43,649 bases of DNA, taken from JAPYWM01 sp964489015. Its GTDB lineage: Bacteria > Bacteroidota > Bacteroidia > SpSt-205. The first letter of the stretch is position 1. The number at the start of each line of letters is the position of its first letter. The position numbers and the translations under genes are program-made. The notes beneath the pieces are model-generated. The model did not search any database, was not told where the DNA came from, and saw only the letters and a list, made by a program, of their open reading frames with translations. The stretch is from the NCBI GenBank assembly GCA_964489015.1, contig CAZAXD010000016.1:1-43649 (forward strand), read 5' to 3'. Shown here in pieces: positions 11,261 through 18,412 of this stretch.

Positions 11261-11301
11261 TCGATCGAACATTTGGAAGATTAGAAAAAGTCGTATATTT
11301 G
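11261..11301 (+). promoter_or_regulatory. paaA promoter with adjacent palindrome
   Basis: The -33 element TTTG at 11272-11275 and the -7 box TATATTTG at 11294-11301 are 18 bases apart, a full Bacteroidota promoter. The -7 box ends 4 bases before the ATG at 11306, so the mRNA should be leaderless. The 8-base palindrome TCGATCGA at 11261-11268 touches the -33 element and could be an operator for the upstream TetR protein; that role is inferred from position only. Confidence 0.65.
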
Positions 11302-11305
11302 CCTT

Positions 11306-12301
11306 ATGTACGGGAATCTAACGCTTCGGCCCGAGGACATTGAAAATTGGGGCAAAAAGGTTCAAGAAGAAGATCCTGAGAAGTTAGCGGAATTTGAAGC
11401 GCGCATTGCGCGGGGGGAAAAGATTGAGCCCTACGACTGGATGCCGTTTGAGTATCGGCGGCAGCTCATTCGGATGATTGAGCAGCACGCGCATTCGGAA
11501 ATTATTGGGGCCTTGCCGGAGGGGACTTGGATCACGCGTGCGCCCAATTTTCGCCGCAAGCTGGCTTTGATGGCCAAAGTCCAAGACGAGGTTGGACATG
11601 CCCAGCTCCTCTACAGCGCCGCCGAAACGCTGGGTAAGTCCCGAGAGGCTATGATTAATGACCTTCTCTCCGGCAAAAGCAAGTACTCAAATATCTTCAA
11701 TTACCCGGCTAAAACGTGGGCCGACACAGCCGTGATAGCGTGGCTTGTGGATGCCGGCGCCATCATCAACCAAACCACCAACGCCAAGGGCTCCTACGGG
11801 CCGTATGTGCGGGCGCTTGAGCGCATTTGCTGGGAAGAGTCGTTTCACCTCAAGTACGGCTATGACAGCGTTGTCTACTTAGCTACGGGAACCCCGCAAC
11901 AACGCGCCATGCTCCAGGATGCCCTCAATCGGTGGTGGCGCCCCATCATGCACTTTTTCGGGCCACCTGATTCCCAGTCCGTCCATACCGAAAAGCTCGT
12001 CCGCTGGAAAGTCAAGCTCGCCACCAACGACGAAATGCGTCAGCAATTTTTAGACATGTACGTGCCCAAGATTTGGGAACTCGGGCTCACGATTCCGGAT
12101 CCCATCCTCCATAAAGACGAATCCACCGGCAAATGGGTCTACGCGGATCCGAACTGGGATGAGTTTTGGCAGGTCATCAATGGGGATGGCCCTTGCAATA
12201 AAGAGCGCTTAGCGGTGCGGCGCTTTGCCGAGGAAAATGGCCGCTGGGTCCGGGAGGCACTCCGTCCAAAAACGGCCACATACGTTACGCCCCTCGCATG
12301 A
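11306..12301 (+). CDS. paaA: 1,2-phenylacetyl-CoA epoxidase, catalytic subunit PaaA
   Basis: 331 residues. PaaA is the catalytic di-iron subunit of the complex that converts phenylacetyl-CoA and O2 to the 1,2-epoxide in aerobic phenylacetate breakdown. The two ferritin-like iron motifs are present: DEVGH at residues 94-98 and EESFH at 177-181, with another likely ligand Glu at 65 (AHSEIIG). The C-terminus ends in an RPKTATYV-type tail. The stop overlaps the paaB start in an ATGA. It has its own promoter and a start codon almost at the predicted transcription start. The order A-B-C-(ArsC)-D supports the assignment. Confidence 0.96.
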   Translation: MYGNLTLRPEDIENWGKKVQEEDPEKLAEFEARIARGEKIEPYDWMPFEYRRQLIRMIEQHAHSEIIGALPEGTWITRAPNFRRKLALMAKVQDEVGHAQLLYSAAETLGKSREAMINDLLSGKSKYSNIFNYPAKTWADTAVIAWLVDAGAIINQTTNAKGSYGPYVRALERICWEESFHLKYGYDSVVYLATGTPQQRAMLQDALNRWWRPIMHFFGPPDSQSVHTEKLVRWKVKLATNDEMRQQFLDMYVPKIWELGLTIPDPILHKDESTGKWVYADPNWDEFWQVINGDGPCNKERLAVRRFAEENGRWVREALRPKTATYVTPLA

Positions 12302-12678
12302 GCTCCCTGGACCCGCGCATTCGCCGCGCCGAACCGAAAGTATACGAGGCTGATCCGGGGCCCCTTCCACCCCTGGACCAGTGGCCCACTTATGAGGTTT
12401 TTGTGCTGCGCACCCGGGGATCCCATGCCCAGCATGTGGGTTCGCTCCACGCACCAGACCCAGACCTCGCGCTCGTGATGGCCAAAGAGCAATACGCCCG
12501 CCGTAGTCAGTGTGTCGCCATCTGGGTCGCCCCCACCGAAGCTATTTACTACACCAGCACCGAGGACGAGGATCTTTTCCAGCCCGCCACCGACAAAACC
12601 TATCGCGAGCCGCAAGGCTACCTCAAAACCCGAGAGCGCCTCGAAGCCTATCGTGACCGTCTCAAACCCATCTCCTAG
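12298..12678 (+). CDS. paaB: 1,2-phenylacetyl-CoA epoxidase subunit PaaB
   Basis: 126 residues, longer than the roughly 95 residues of the E. coli protein because of an N-terminal extension of about 30 residues. The PaaB core is clear: WPTYEVFVLRTRGSHAQHVG at about 33-52, then a stretch ending QCVAIWVAPTEAI. PaaB is a small subunit needed for assembly and activity of the epoxidase complex. The start overlaps the paaA stop by 4 bases and paaC follows 4 bases after its stop, so the three are translationally linked. The stop codon is TAG. Confidence 0.93.
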   Translation: MSSLDPRIRRAEPKVYEADPGPLPPLDQWPTYEVFVLRTRGSHAQHVGSLHAPDPDLALVMAKEQYARRSQCVAIWVAPTEAIYYTSTEDEDLFQPATDKTYREPQGYLKTRERLEAYRDRLKPIS

Positions 12679-12682
12679 CCCT

Positions 12683-13447
12683 ATGATAGATACCCTACAG
12701 CATCTCATCCTGGCTTTAGCAGATGACGAACTTTTCATGGGGCACCGCCTCTCCGAGTGGATAGGCCTGGGTCCCATTCTGGAGGAAGACATTGCCTTTG
12801 CCTCGATTGCCCAGGATGAAACCGGCCACGCCCAAGCGTATTACCAGATCCTAACAGACCTGGGACTCGGTACGCCAGACGAGTGGGCCTTCCAGCGGGA
12901 GCCTAAAGCCTATCGCTGTGCCCACCTGGTGGAGCTGCCGAATTTCAACTATGATTATGCGCTGGCGCTCATGCGGCACTTCCTCTATGATGCGGCAGAA
13001 GAGGTGCGCTTAGAAGCACTTTCCCACAGCAGTTACGAGCCCTTAGCAAGCTTAGCGACCCGCCTTAGAAGCGAGGAAAAGTACCACTGGCTACACGCCC
13101 GCACGTGGATAAAACGCCTGGGCCGAAGCACCGAGGAAGCGCATCTTCGTTTATGCGCCGCTCGGGATCTTTTATGGCCCTATGCTTGGGCCCTTTTCGA
13201 AAAGCTACCCGACGAAGAAGCCATGGTTGAGGCAGGCTGGATCCCGCCTACGGAAACGCTCAAAGCCCGCTGGGTAGACCTCATTGCCCCCATCTTGAGC
13301 AAAGTTGACCTATGGCAAGAGCCGCCCAACCCCGAGCAGGTAGTTCCCCACCTCGGGGCACGACATGGCCTTCGAAGCGCGCACTTTGAAGCCCTCTATC
13401 ACGAGTTTACCGAGGTTAGCGCTTCTGAGCCCGGTGCCGAATGGTAA
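12683..13447 (+). CDS. paaC: 1,2-phenylacetyl-CoA epoxidase subunit PaaC
   Basis: 254 residues from the ATG at 12683. The frame is open further upstream but only over paaB, and this ATG is placed right after the paaB stop. PaaC is the structural ferritin-like partner of PaaA. Visible marks are the helix with AQDETGHAQAYY near residue 50 and EEKYHWLHARTW near 140. Its 3' end overlaps the next start by 7 bases. It acts in the cytoplasmic PaaABCE complex. Confidence 0.94.
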   Translation: MIDTLQHLILALADDELFMGHRLSEWIGLGPILEEDIAFASIAQDETGHAQAYYQILTDLGLGTPDEWAFQREPKAYRCAHLVELPNFNYDYALALMRHFLYDAAEEVRLEALSHSSYEPLASLATRLRSEEKYHWLHARTWIKRLGRSTEEAHLRLCAARDLLWPYAWALFEKLPDEEAMVEAGWIPPTETLKARWVDLIAPILSKVDLWQEPPNPEQVVPHLGARHGLRSAHFEALYHEFTEVSASEPGAEW

Positions 13448-13845
13448 AGCCGCGTATTCTCGTGGTTTGTACCCATAATAGCGCCCGCAGTCAAATGGCA
13501 GAGGGCTTTTTACGTCACCTCTTAGGGAATCGGGCGGAGGTAGCTAGTGCCGGCGTGGAGGCCACCGCCGTTCATCCCCTCGCCATTCAGGCCATGAAAG
13601 AAATCGGGATTGACATTGCCCATCACACCTCAAACGCCATTCAGGAGTATGATCACATCGCCTGGGACTACGTGATCACCGTGTGTGATGGTGCCAAAGA
13701 AAAGTGTCCTTACGTGCCAGCTCGCTACCATGTGCACGTGGGCTTTCCCGATCCGAGCCAGGCCGGGACGTTAGAAGCTTTTCGACAAGTGCGGGCTCAG
13801 ATTGGGAGTTGGGCCCAGGCTTTTGCCCAGCAGCTAACGCACTAA
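13441..13845 (+). CDS. arsC: Arsenate reductase-like low-molecular-weight phosphatase (thioredoxin-coupled type)
   Basis: 134 residues. The phosphatase P-loop CTHNSARS begins at Cys10 and ends in Arg16-Ser17. Cys82 and Cys89 (VCDGAKEKC) sit at the same positions as the redox cysteines of the Staphylococcus aureus pI258 ArsC (Cys10, Cys82, Cys89), and a general-acid Asp lies in FPDP at 105. All residues for thioredoxin-coupled arsenate reduction are therefore present. The gene overlaps paaC by 7 bases and is followed 4 bases later by paaD, with no ars regulator or efflux gene nearby. Its place inside a phenylacetate operon is odd. It may be a simple insertion into the operon, or a phosphatase with another role. 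Confidence 0.88.
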   Translation: MVKPRILVVCTHNSARSQMAEGFLRHLLGNRAEVASAGVEATAVHPLAIQAMKEIGIDIAHHTSNAIQEYDHIAWDYVITVCDGAKEKCPYVPARYHVHVGFPDPSQAGTLEAFRQVRAQIGSWAQAFAQQLTH

Positions 13846-13849
13846 GCCC

Positions 13850-14329
13850 ATGAATGGCCCGGCTGGAATTGAAGCGCTATTAGAGGCCATACCGGATCCC
13901 GAAATTCCCGGCGTGTCAATAGTAGACATGGGCATGATAGGAACCGTACAGGTCTCCGATGATGAGGTGCAAGTCGAGCTTATTCCCACCTTTGCGGGAT
14001 GTGCTGCGGTGCCCTTGATTCGTCAGCAGATTGTGGAGCGGCTAACGGCAGCTGGTTATAACAAGGTGCAGGTCCAAGTGGCTTACCAAAAGCCGTGGCA
14101 CCCGAGCCGGATCCGTCCCGAGGGCTGGCAGGCCCTGCAAAAGGCCGGCTTTGCAATCCCAACTCATCTAACAGACGACCCCGAAGCGCTTTTCACGGAC
14201 TTAGCTTGCCCCCGCTGCGGCTCTACGACTACGAGCTTAGTTTCGCCGTTTGGACCCACTGCCTGCCGGGCCATCTTTCGCTGCCACGCCTGCGGCGAAG
14301 CCTTCCAGCTATTCAAGCCCCCGATCTAG
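13850..14329 (+). CDS. paaD: Phenylacetate pathway protein PaaD (DUF59/MIP18 family, iron-sulfur assembly type)
   Basis: 159 residues. The N-terminal MIP18/DUF59 domain is seen in IPDPEIPGVSIVDMGM (about residues 14-29) and TFAGCAAVPLI (about 47-57). The C-terminal part holds two Cys pairs, CPRCGS and CHACGE, a likely zinc-binding ribbon found in PaaD. PaaD is thought to help mature the iron-sulfur centre of the reductase subunit PaaE. No paaE follows: the gene is succeeded by an intergenic promoter, a terminator and purD. The stop is TAG. Confidence 0.92.
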   Translation: MNGPAGIEALLEAIPDPEIPGVSIVDMGMIGTVQVSDDEVQVELIPTFAGCAAVPLIRQQIVERLTAAGYNKVQVQVAYQKPWHPSRIRPEGWQALQKAGFAIPTHLTDDPEALFTDLACPRCGSTTTSLVSPFGPTACRAIFRCHACGEAFQLFKPPI

Positions 14330-14402
14330 TACCACTCAACAAATCATCCTAACCACTCAAGCTATTCTTTTTGCCACTCAGGACAAATGGTGGAAAAACC
14401 CG

Positions 14403-14432
14403 TTTGCCATTGCCAAAATACTCCTACCTTTG
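14403..14432 (+). promoter_or_regulatory. Promoter upstream of a short hairpin transcript
   Basis: TTTG at 14403-14406 and TACCTTTG at 14425-14432 are 18 bases apart, a full match to the Bacteroidota promoter. Transcription should start near 14437. Only about 60 bases follow before a strong terminator, and no ORF of note lies between. Confidence 0.65.
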
Positions 14433-14436
14433 TACT

Positions 14437-14499
14437 AGCCCAGCAGAGAGGCCCCCAGGTTGAGCTCCCTTCGGGTTGAGTTCCCTGGGGGTTTTTTTT
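14437..14499 (+). ncRNA. Candidate ~60-nt hairpin RNA or attenuated purD leader
   Basis: Bounded by a good promoter (-7 box 14425-14432) and an intrinsic terminator ending in T8 at 14492-14499. The predicted product is almost entirely the terminator hairpin with a 15-base 5' tail. It matches no RNA family I recognise. It may be a small RNA, or a leader whose termination controls purD. The ends are predicted, not seen. Confidence 0.35.
14452..14499 (+). terminator. Strong intrinsic terminator
   Basis: CCCCCAGG at 14452-14459 pairs with CCTGGGGG at 14484-14491. Inside it GAGCTC (14462-14467) pairs with GAGTTC (14478-14483), and CC-TTCG-GG (14468-14475) forms a C(UUCG)G tetraloop. Eight T follow directly. 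It would stop both paa read-through and the short transcript that starts near 14437. Confidence 0.88.
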
Positions 14500-14503
14500 A
14501 TTG

Positions 14504-14511
14504 TACCTTTG
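14504..14511 (+). promoter_or_regulatory. -7 box for purD
   Basis: TACCTTTG ends 4 bases before the GTG at 14516. The nearest upstream TTG (14476-14478) is 25 bases away, slightly too far, and lies inside the terminator stem. Confidence 0.55.
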
Positions 14512-14515
14512 CGAT

Positions 14516-15787
14516 GTGGAACAGGTGCTTATTGTGGGGCGCGGAGCTCGGGAGCACGCCTTGGCCCATAAAGCGCTGAAAAGCGGCCGCTTAGCCGTAT
14601 GGGTCGCCCCAGGCAACGTTGGGATGCAAGAGCCCATTCAAAGTCTGCCGTTTGGCGAGCGCGACATTGCCGCCATGCGTGATTTCATCAAGCATGAGAA
14701 GATACGATACGTCCTGGTGGGGCCCGAGGAGCCGCTAGCCCGAGGCTTGTACGATGATCTGCATGATATTGCTATCGTCGTGGGGCCGCCGCAAGCCCTC
14801 ACCTTCTTAGAAGCCAGTAAAGCCCGAGCCAAGCAGTTTATGCAGCAACATGGCATTCCTACTGCGCAAGCGTGGATCTTTCAGGCTAGCCAGAGTGCCG
14901 AGCTAGCGGACTTTCTTAGAAAAGCAACCTACCCGATTGTCCTGAAGGCTAGTGGCCTAGCTGGTGGCAAAGGCGTCCTAGTGGCGCAGCATGTAGAAGA
15001 GGCTCTACACTTTGCCGAGGAGGCCCTGAGCGGACGCCGATTTGGGGCTGCTGGCCAAACCCTTGTGGTCGAGGAGTACCTCCCCGGTGTGGAACGGTCC
15101 GTTTTTATTTGGGCGGATGGCAAGGGGTATACCCTACTTCCCACGGCTCGGGACTACAAGCGTTTACTGGACGAAGACCAAGGCCCTAATACGGGGGGGA
15201 TGGGGGCTTATGCCCCGGCCGAGGAGGAGCCTTGGATAGACTACGTGCGCGAAAAGGTCATTGCGCCTACGCTCTTTGCCCTGCAAAAGCACTACCAGCC
15301 GTATCGGGGCTTCTTATATTTCGGCCTTATGAAAGTGGGCAATGACCCTTATGTCCTGGAATACAATGTACGCTTAGGAGACCCAGAAGCCCAGGTCATC
15401 CTACCTCTGTTAGAAAACTCCATGGAGGAGCTCTTGTACTACCACAGCATTCAGAAACTGTCGGAGCTTAGGGTACGGTTTCATCGGCGCTATGCAGTCG
15501 GGGTGGTTGCGGCAACGGCCGGCTATCCCGAGGCGCCGGTGGGCGGAGCGGTGCTCCCCCATCCGCCTCTGACGGAAGGGGGTGCTGGCCTCGGGCCGGA
15601 TACTTACGTGTACTGGGCTGGCGTCAGAGCCCCGTCTCCAGCTAAGCTCGAAGCAGTCGGCGGCCGCGTCTACACCGTCGTAGGGCTGGGCGATACCCTG
15701 GCCGAAGCTCGTCAGCGCGCCTACGAAGGCCAGAAAAAGCTCCCCTTCGAGGGCGCTCAGGTCCGCTCTGACATTGCCCGCTCATGA
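14516..15787 (+). CDS. purD: Phosphoribosylamine--glycine ligase
   Basis: 423 residues from the GTG at 14516; the frame opens further upstream only inside the -7 box and terminator. PurD joins glycine to phosphoribosylamine with ATP, the second step of purine synthesis. Seen are the N-terminal VLIVGRGAREHALA, the ATP-grasp segment KASGLAGGKGVLVA, the lysine-rich loop region with GPNTGGMGAYAP, and NVRLGDPEAQVILPLL near residue 285. Length fits the family. Its stop overlaps the start of the next gene by 4 bases. A promoter box lies just before the start and a short hairpin RNA unit just upstream. Confidence 0.97.
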   Translation: MEQVLIVGRGAREHALAHKALKSGRLAVWVAPGNVGMQEPIQSLPFGERDIAAMRDFIKHEKIRYVLVGPEEPLARGLYDDLHDIAIVVGPPQALTFLEASKARAKQFMQQHGIPTAQAWIFQASQSAELADFLRKATYPIVLKASGLAGGKGVLVAQHVEEALHFAEEALSGRRFGAAGQTLVVEEYLPGVERSVFIWADGKGYTLLPTARDYKRLLDEDQGPNTGGMGAYAPAEEEPWIDYVREKVIAPTLFALQKHYQPYRGFLYFGLMKVGNDPYVLEYNVRLGDPEAQVILPLLENSMEELLYYHSIQKLSELRVRFHRRYAVGVVAATAGYPEAPVGGAVLPHPPLTEGGAGLGPDTYVYWAGVRAPSPAKLEAVGGRVYTVVGLGDTLAEARQRAYEGQKKLPFEGAQVRSDIARS

Positions 15788-17007
15788 TACGCGAGGCGTT
15801 ACGCTCCCTACTAGAGTATCGGACGCGGGCCTTACTCACTCTCTCCATACTAGCCTTTGGTATCACGGCGCTCGTAGGGATCTTGACTGCCTTGGATGCT
15901 TTACGAGTCTTTACGGCGACCCGGCTAGCAGGACTAGGCTCACAAGCTTTTATGATTTCGAGCGGAAGCGAGCCGCGCGCGCAAAAGACTGGAAGTGGGG
16001 TACGCATTCGCTGGCGAAGCAGTGAAAGCTTTGCGTGGTGGGAGATGGCGCGGTTTGCTGCGCAGTATGACTACCCTGGTGCCGCCGTATCCCCGGCTGT
16101 ACAGGCTGGTGCCTTTATCCGAGCCTACTACCGCGGTCGTAAGACGCCTGAGCGACTCCGACTGCTTGGCGTAGATGCCAGCTATCCTAGGATTCAGCAG
16201 CTTGGTCTTAGCAAAGGGCGCTTCTTTACCACCCTCGAGGTGCGGAAGGCGCAAGACGTGATCGTCTTGGGGGCGGCTGTGGCGGCAACCCTCTTTCCAG
16301 AAACAGATCCCCTCGGCCAGGAGGTTCTCATGCAGGGCCGTTACTTTCGGGTGGTAGGCGTGCTAGCGGTGCGCGGAAGCCTCTTTGGGTTCAATTTAGA
16401 CGAGGAATGCTACATCCCCTGGACGACGGCGCGGCGGCTCAGCCGCGCTGGCGGGGGAACCTTATACGTGGGCGTCTCCAAGGCAGACGAAATCCCCGCC
16501 GCTGTCGAAAAGGCCCGGCAGGTCCTGCGTAGCTTGCGGCGACTCCCACCTATAGCGGAGGACAACTTTACTTTTTTGCGGGGCGAGCAGCTGGCAGACC
16601 TTTTGCTAAAGCTGCTTAGCACCATCTCCACAGCGACCTTAGCGATTAGCCTTATTACGCTCTTTGGCGCGACGCTAAGCTTTACGAATATCCTGCTGGT
16701 CATTGTCAAAGAGCGCACGCAAGAGATCGGGCTTCGGATGGCCTTAGGGGCTACGCATCGCCGTATTGCGTGGCAGTTTCTCAGCGAAGCGATTGTTATC
16801 GCCCTTATTGGGGGGCTAGGCGGCATCGGACTAGGTATCGTGATTGGGAATGGTGTAGCGCTTCTTCTGGGGTCCTCATTCGTGATGCCGTGGCGCTGGG
16901 TGCTCTTGTCCATAGCGCTTACGACGCTGGTCGGCCTCATTGCCGGCTATCGACCGGCGCAAGAGGCTGCCCGCCTCAGCCCAGTCGACGCCCTGCGGTA
17001 TGAGTAA
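15784..17007 (+). CDS. ABC transporter permease, MacB/FtsX type
   Basis: 407 residues. One N-terminal membrane helix (ALLTLSILAFGITALVGIL) is followed by a periplasmic MacB core domain at about 45-265. Three membrane helices follow in an FtsX domain, with the family marks VKERTQEIGLRMALGATHRRI (near 310) and the C-terminal RPAQEAARLSPVDALRYE. Such permeases work with a separate ATPase to move lipoproteins, peptides or drugs across the envelope. No ATPase gene is in the window. The ATG overlaps the purD stop, so it is co-transcribed with a metabolic gene, and its substrate cannot be inferred. Confidence 0.9.
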   Translation: MIREALRSLLEYRTRALLTLSILAFGITALVGILTALDALRVFTATRLAGLGSQAFMISSGSEPRAQKTGSGVRIRWRSSESFAWWEMARFAAQYDYPGAAVSPAVQAGAFIRAYYRGRKTPERLRLLGVDASYPRIQQLGLSKGRFFTTLEVRKAQDVIVLGAAVAATLFPETDPLGQEVLMQGRYFRVVGVLAVRGSLFGFNLDEECYIPWTTARRLSRAGGGTLYVGVSKADEIPAAVEKARQVLRSLRRLPPIAEDNFTFLRGEQLADLLLKLLSTISTATLAISLITLFGATLSFTNILLVIVKERTQEIGLRMALGATHRRIAWQFLSEAIVIALIGGLGGIGLGIVIGNGVALLLGSSFVMPWRWVLLSIALTTLVGLIAGYRPAQEAARLSPVDALRYE

Positions 17008-17082
17008 GCGTCTCCGCTCAATCCGCCCTATAGCCTCCCAAAAGACCAGTAGCCAAACCGCATAGCTAATGACAACGAAAAC

Positions 17083-17388
17083 CTAGGGAGGCCCCGTGTC
17101 ACGGTCGAGCCTCGCTGGGGAAGCCGCTTTACATGTTTGGGCACAGTGAGTTATTGGCTTAGGTTGTAGTATATATAGGCCAACATTTAGGCCAGCGTAA
17201 AAGCAGGTCGCCCCCCCAAAGATTAGATTGAATTTCAGGTTGGCATCAAGCCCAAGCTTATCACCAATGGGGAGTGACAGCATCGATGGGGATTTTGACC
17301 CGGTCAATACGCCGGTGCCATTGCCATGAAAGCGCAGGGCATAATTCTGCGCCAGTATCATGCCGGACAGGAACAGGGACGACACCAA
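17083..17388 (-). pseudogene. Possible remnant of a secreted protein N-terminus
   Basis: The minus strand from TTG 17388 encodes a short signal-peptide-like start (SLFLSGMILAQ) followed by NYALRFHGNGTG, an opening often seen in secreted LamG-like (concanavalin fold) proteins of Bacteroidota. A one-base frame change near 17310 gives IDRVKIPIDAV, which continues that resemblance. After it no frame stays recognisable and the open frame ends at 17083. It is isolated between plus-strand genes. Either a decayed fragment of a larger surface protein or a chance ORF. Confidence 0.3.
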
Positions 17389-17403
17389 AAGGCCTCAATT
17401 ATG

Positions 17404-17443
17404 GGGTAGGCAGGCCCAGCCCTCTCTTAAGGGCTTCCTACCC
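17404..17443. repeat. Nested inverted repeat
   Basis: GGGTAGG (17404-17410) pairs with CCTACCC (17437-17443), and inside it AGCCCT (17418-17423) pairs with AGGGCT (17430-17435). No T run follows on either side. It could be an RNA structure, a protein-binding site or part of a small transposon remnant. Confidence 0.55.
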
Positions 17444-17569
17444 TGCTCTCGCTCTAGCAGCCTACATAGACGTAGGTCCTATTTGCTTACAGACACAACT
17501 TGGATAAAGATAAGGATTTAGCAGGTCGACCGGCGCCTATAGAAAGCTGAAGGATGTGAGGAGTAAACC

Positions 17570-17577
17570 TACCTTTG
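17570..17577 (+). promoter_or_regulatory. -7 box for the hydrolase-lgt operon
   Basis: TACCTTTG ends 4 bases before the ATG at 17582. No matching -33 TTG at 17-23 bases. Predicts a leaderless mRNA. Confidence 0.6.
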
Positions 17578-17581
17578 TAGC

Positions 17582-18412
17582 ATGGAGTTTGGGGTGCAGA
17601 CGCTCGTGACGCATGGCGGGGAGCGGCTTTACACGGCGCATTATCCGGCGCGGGGACGCGGAACGGTGTTATGGGTGCACGGTTATGCCGAGCATAGCGG
17701 GCGTTACCAAGCGATCATAACGTATCTAGCCCAGCAAGGATGGAGCCATATCGCCTGGGACCTGCGGGGGCATGGACGCTCCACGGGTCGCCGCGGCTAT
17801 GTGACAGCTCTAGAAGAATATCTCTTGGATCTCACCGCAGTATGGACTCATTACAAAAGTAAAGTATCCCCCCCAGTAGTACTCGCTGGGCACTCCTTAG
17901 GCGGGCTTATTGCTCTACGCTATCTGCAGCAGTATGGAAATCTGCTCAGGCCGGCAGCCGTGGTGATTAGTGCGCCGCTCATAGCCCTGAAGGTGGAGGT
18001 TCCTGCTTGGAAACGGGCTATGGCCGGGGTAGCTGCCCGTTTTTTTCCCACGCTAAGCCTACCTTCTGGCCTTAGACCCGAGGACCTCACCCATGACCCC
18101 GTTGAAGCTCGCGCCTATGCCGAGGACCCTCACGTCTTCAAAACGGCTACCGCTGGCTGGTTTGCCGCCATTCAGCAAGGTCAAATCGCCCTATGGCGAG
18201 CTATTCCGGCGCTAGCCCCCTACCGCTTTCTATTCCTTTTACCGGAGCAGGACCCCGTCTGCGATGCCAGTGTAACCAAACGCTTTTTCGGGGAGATACC
18301 TACTGACTCTAAAAAGCTGATCAGCTACCCTGATGGTTATCATGAGCCCATGCATGAGACCTTTCGGGAAAAGGTGTACGCGGACCTAGCTGATTATCTC
18401 AAAAGCTTATGA
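17582..18412 (+). CDS. Alpha/beta hydrolase, lysophospholipase / monoacylglycerol lipase family
   Basis: 276 residues. The fold of the serine aminopeptidase S33 / monoacylglycerol lipase group is clear: VLWVHGYAEHSGRY (oxyanion region, about 29-42), WDLRGHGRS (about 59-67), the nucleophile elbow GHSLGG with Ser105, the acid in LPEQDPVCD and the His in GYHEPMHE near the C-terminus. These enzymes cleave acyl esters of lysophospholipids or monoacylglycerols; the substrate here is not known. No signal peptide, so cytoplasmic. The stop overlaps the lgt start by 4 bases, which fits a role near membrane lipids. Confidence 0.87.
   Translation: MEFGVQTLVTHGGERLYTAHYPARGRGTVLWVHGYAEHSGRYQAIITYLAQQGWSHIAWDLRGHGRSTGRRGYVTALEEYLLDLTAVWTHYKSKVSPPVVLAGHSLGGLIALRYLQQYGNLLRPAAVVISAPLIALKVEVPAWKRAMAGVAARFFPTLSLPSGLRPEDLTHDPVEARAYAEDPHVFKTATAGWFAAIQQGQIALWRAIPALAPYRFLFLLPEQDPVCDASVTKRFFGEIPTDSKKLISYPDGYHEPMHETFREKVYADLADYLKSL

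Larger units (their letters stand above)
17008..17581. other. 574-base stretch without a convincing intact gene
   Basis: Between the ABC permease and the hydrolase. It contains a doubtful minus-strand remnant (17083-17388), a nested inverted repeat (17404-17443), a small CCTAC/GTAGG hairpin near 17462-17477, and the -7 box of the next gene at 17570. No tRNA and no long ORF on the plus strand. Confidence 0.6.

Noticed and set aside
12139..12792. 217-codon minus-strand frame under paaA-paaB-paaC
   Set aside because: It lies antisense to three well-recognised genes and has no domain or promoter.
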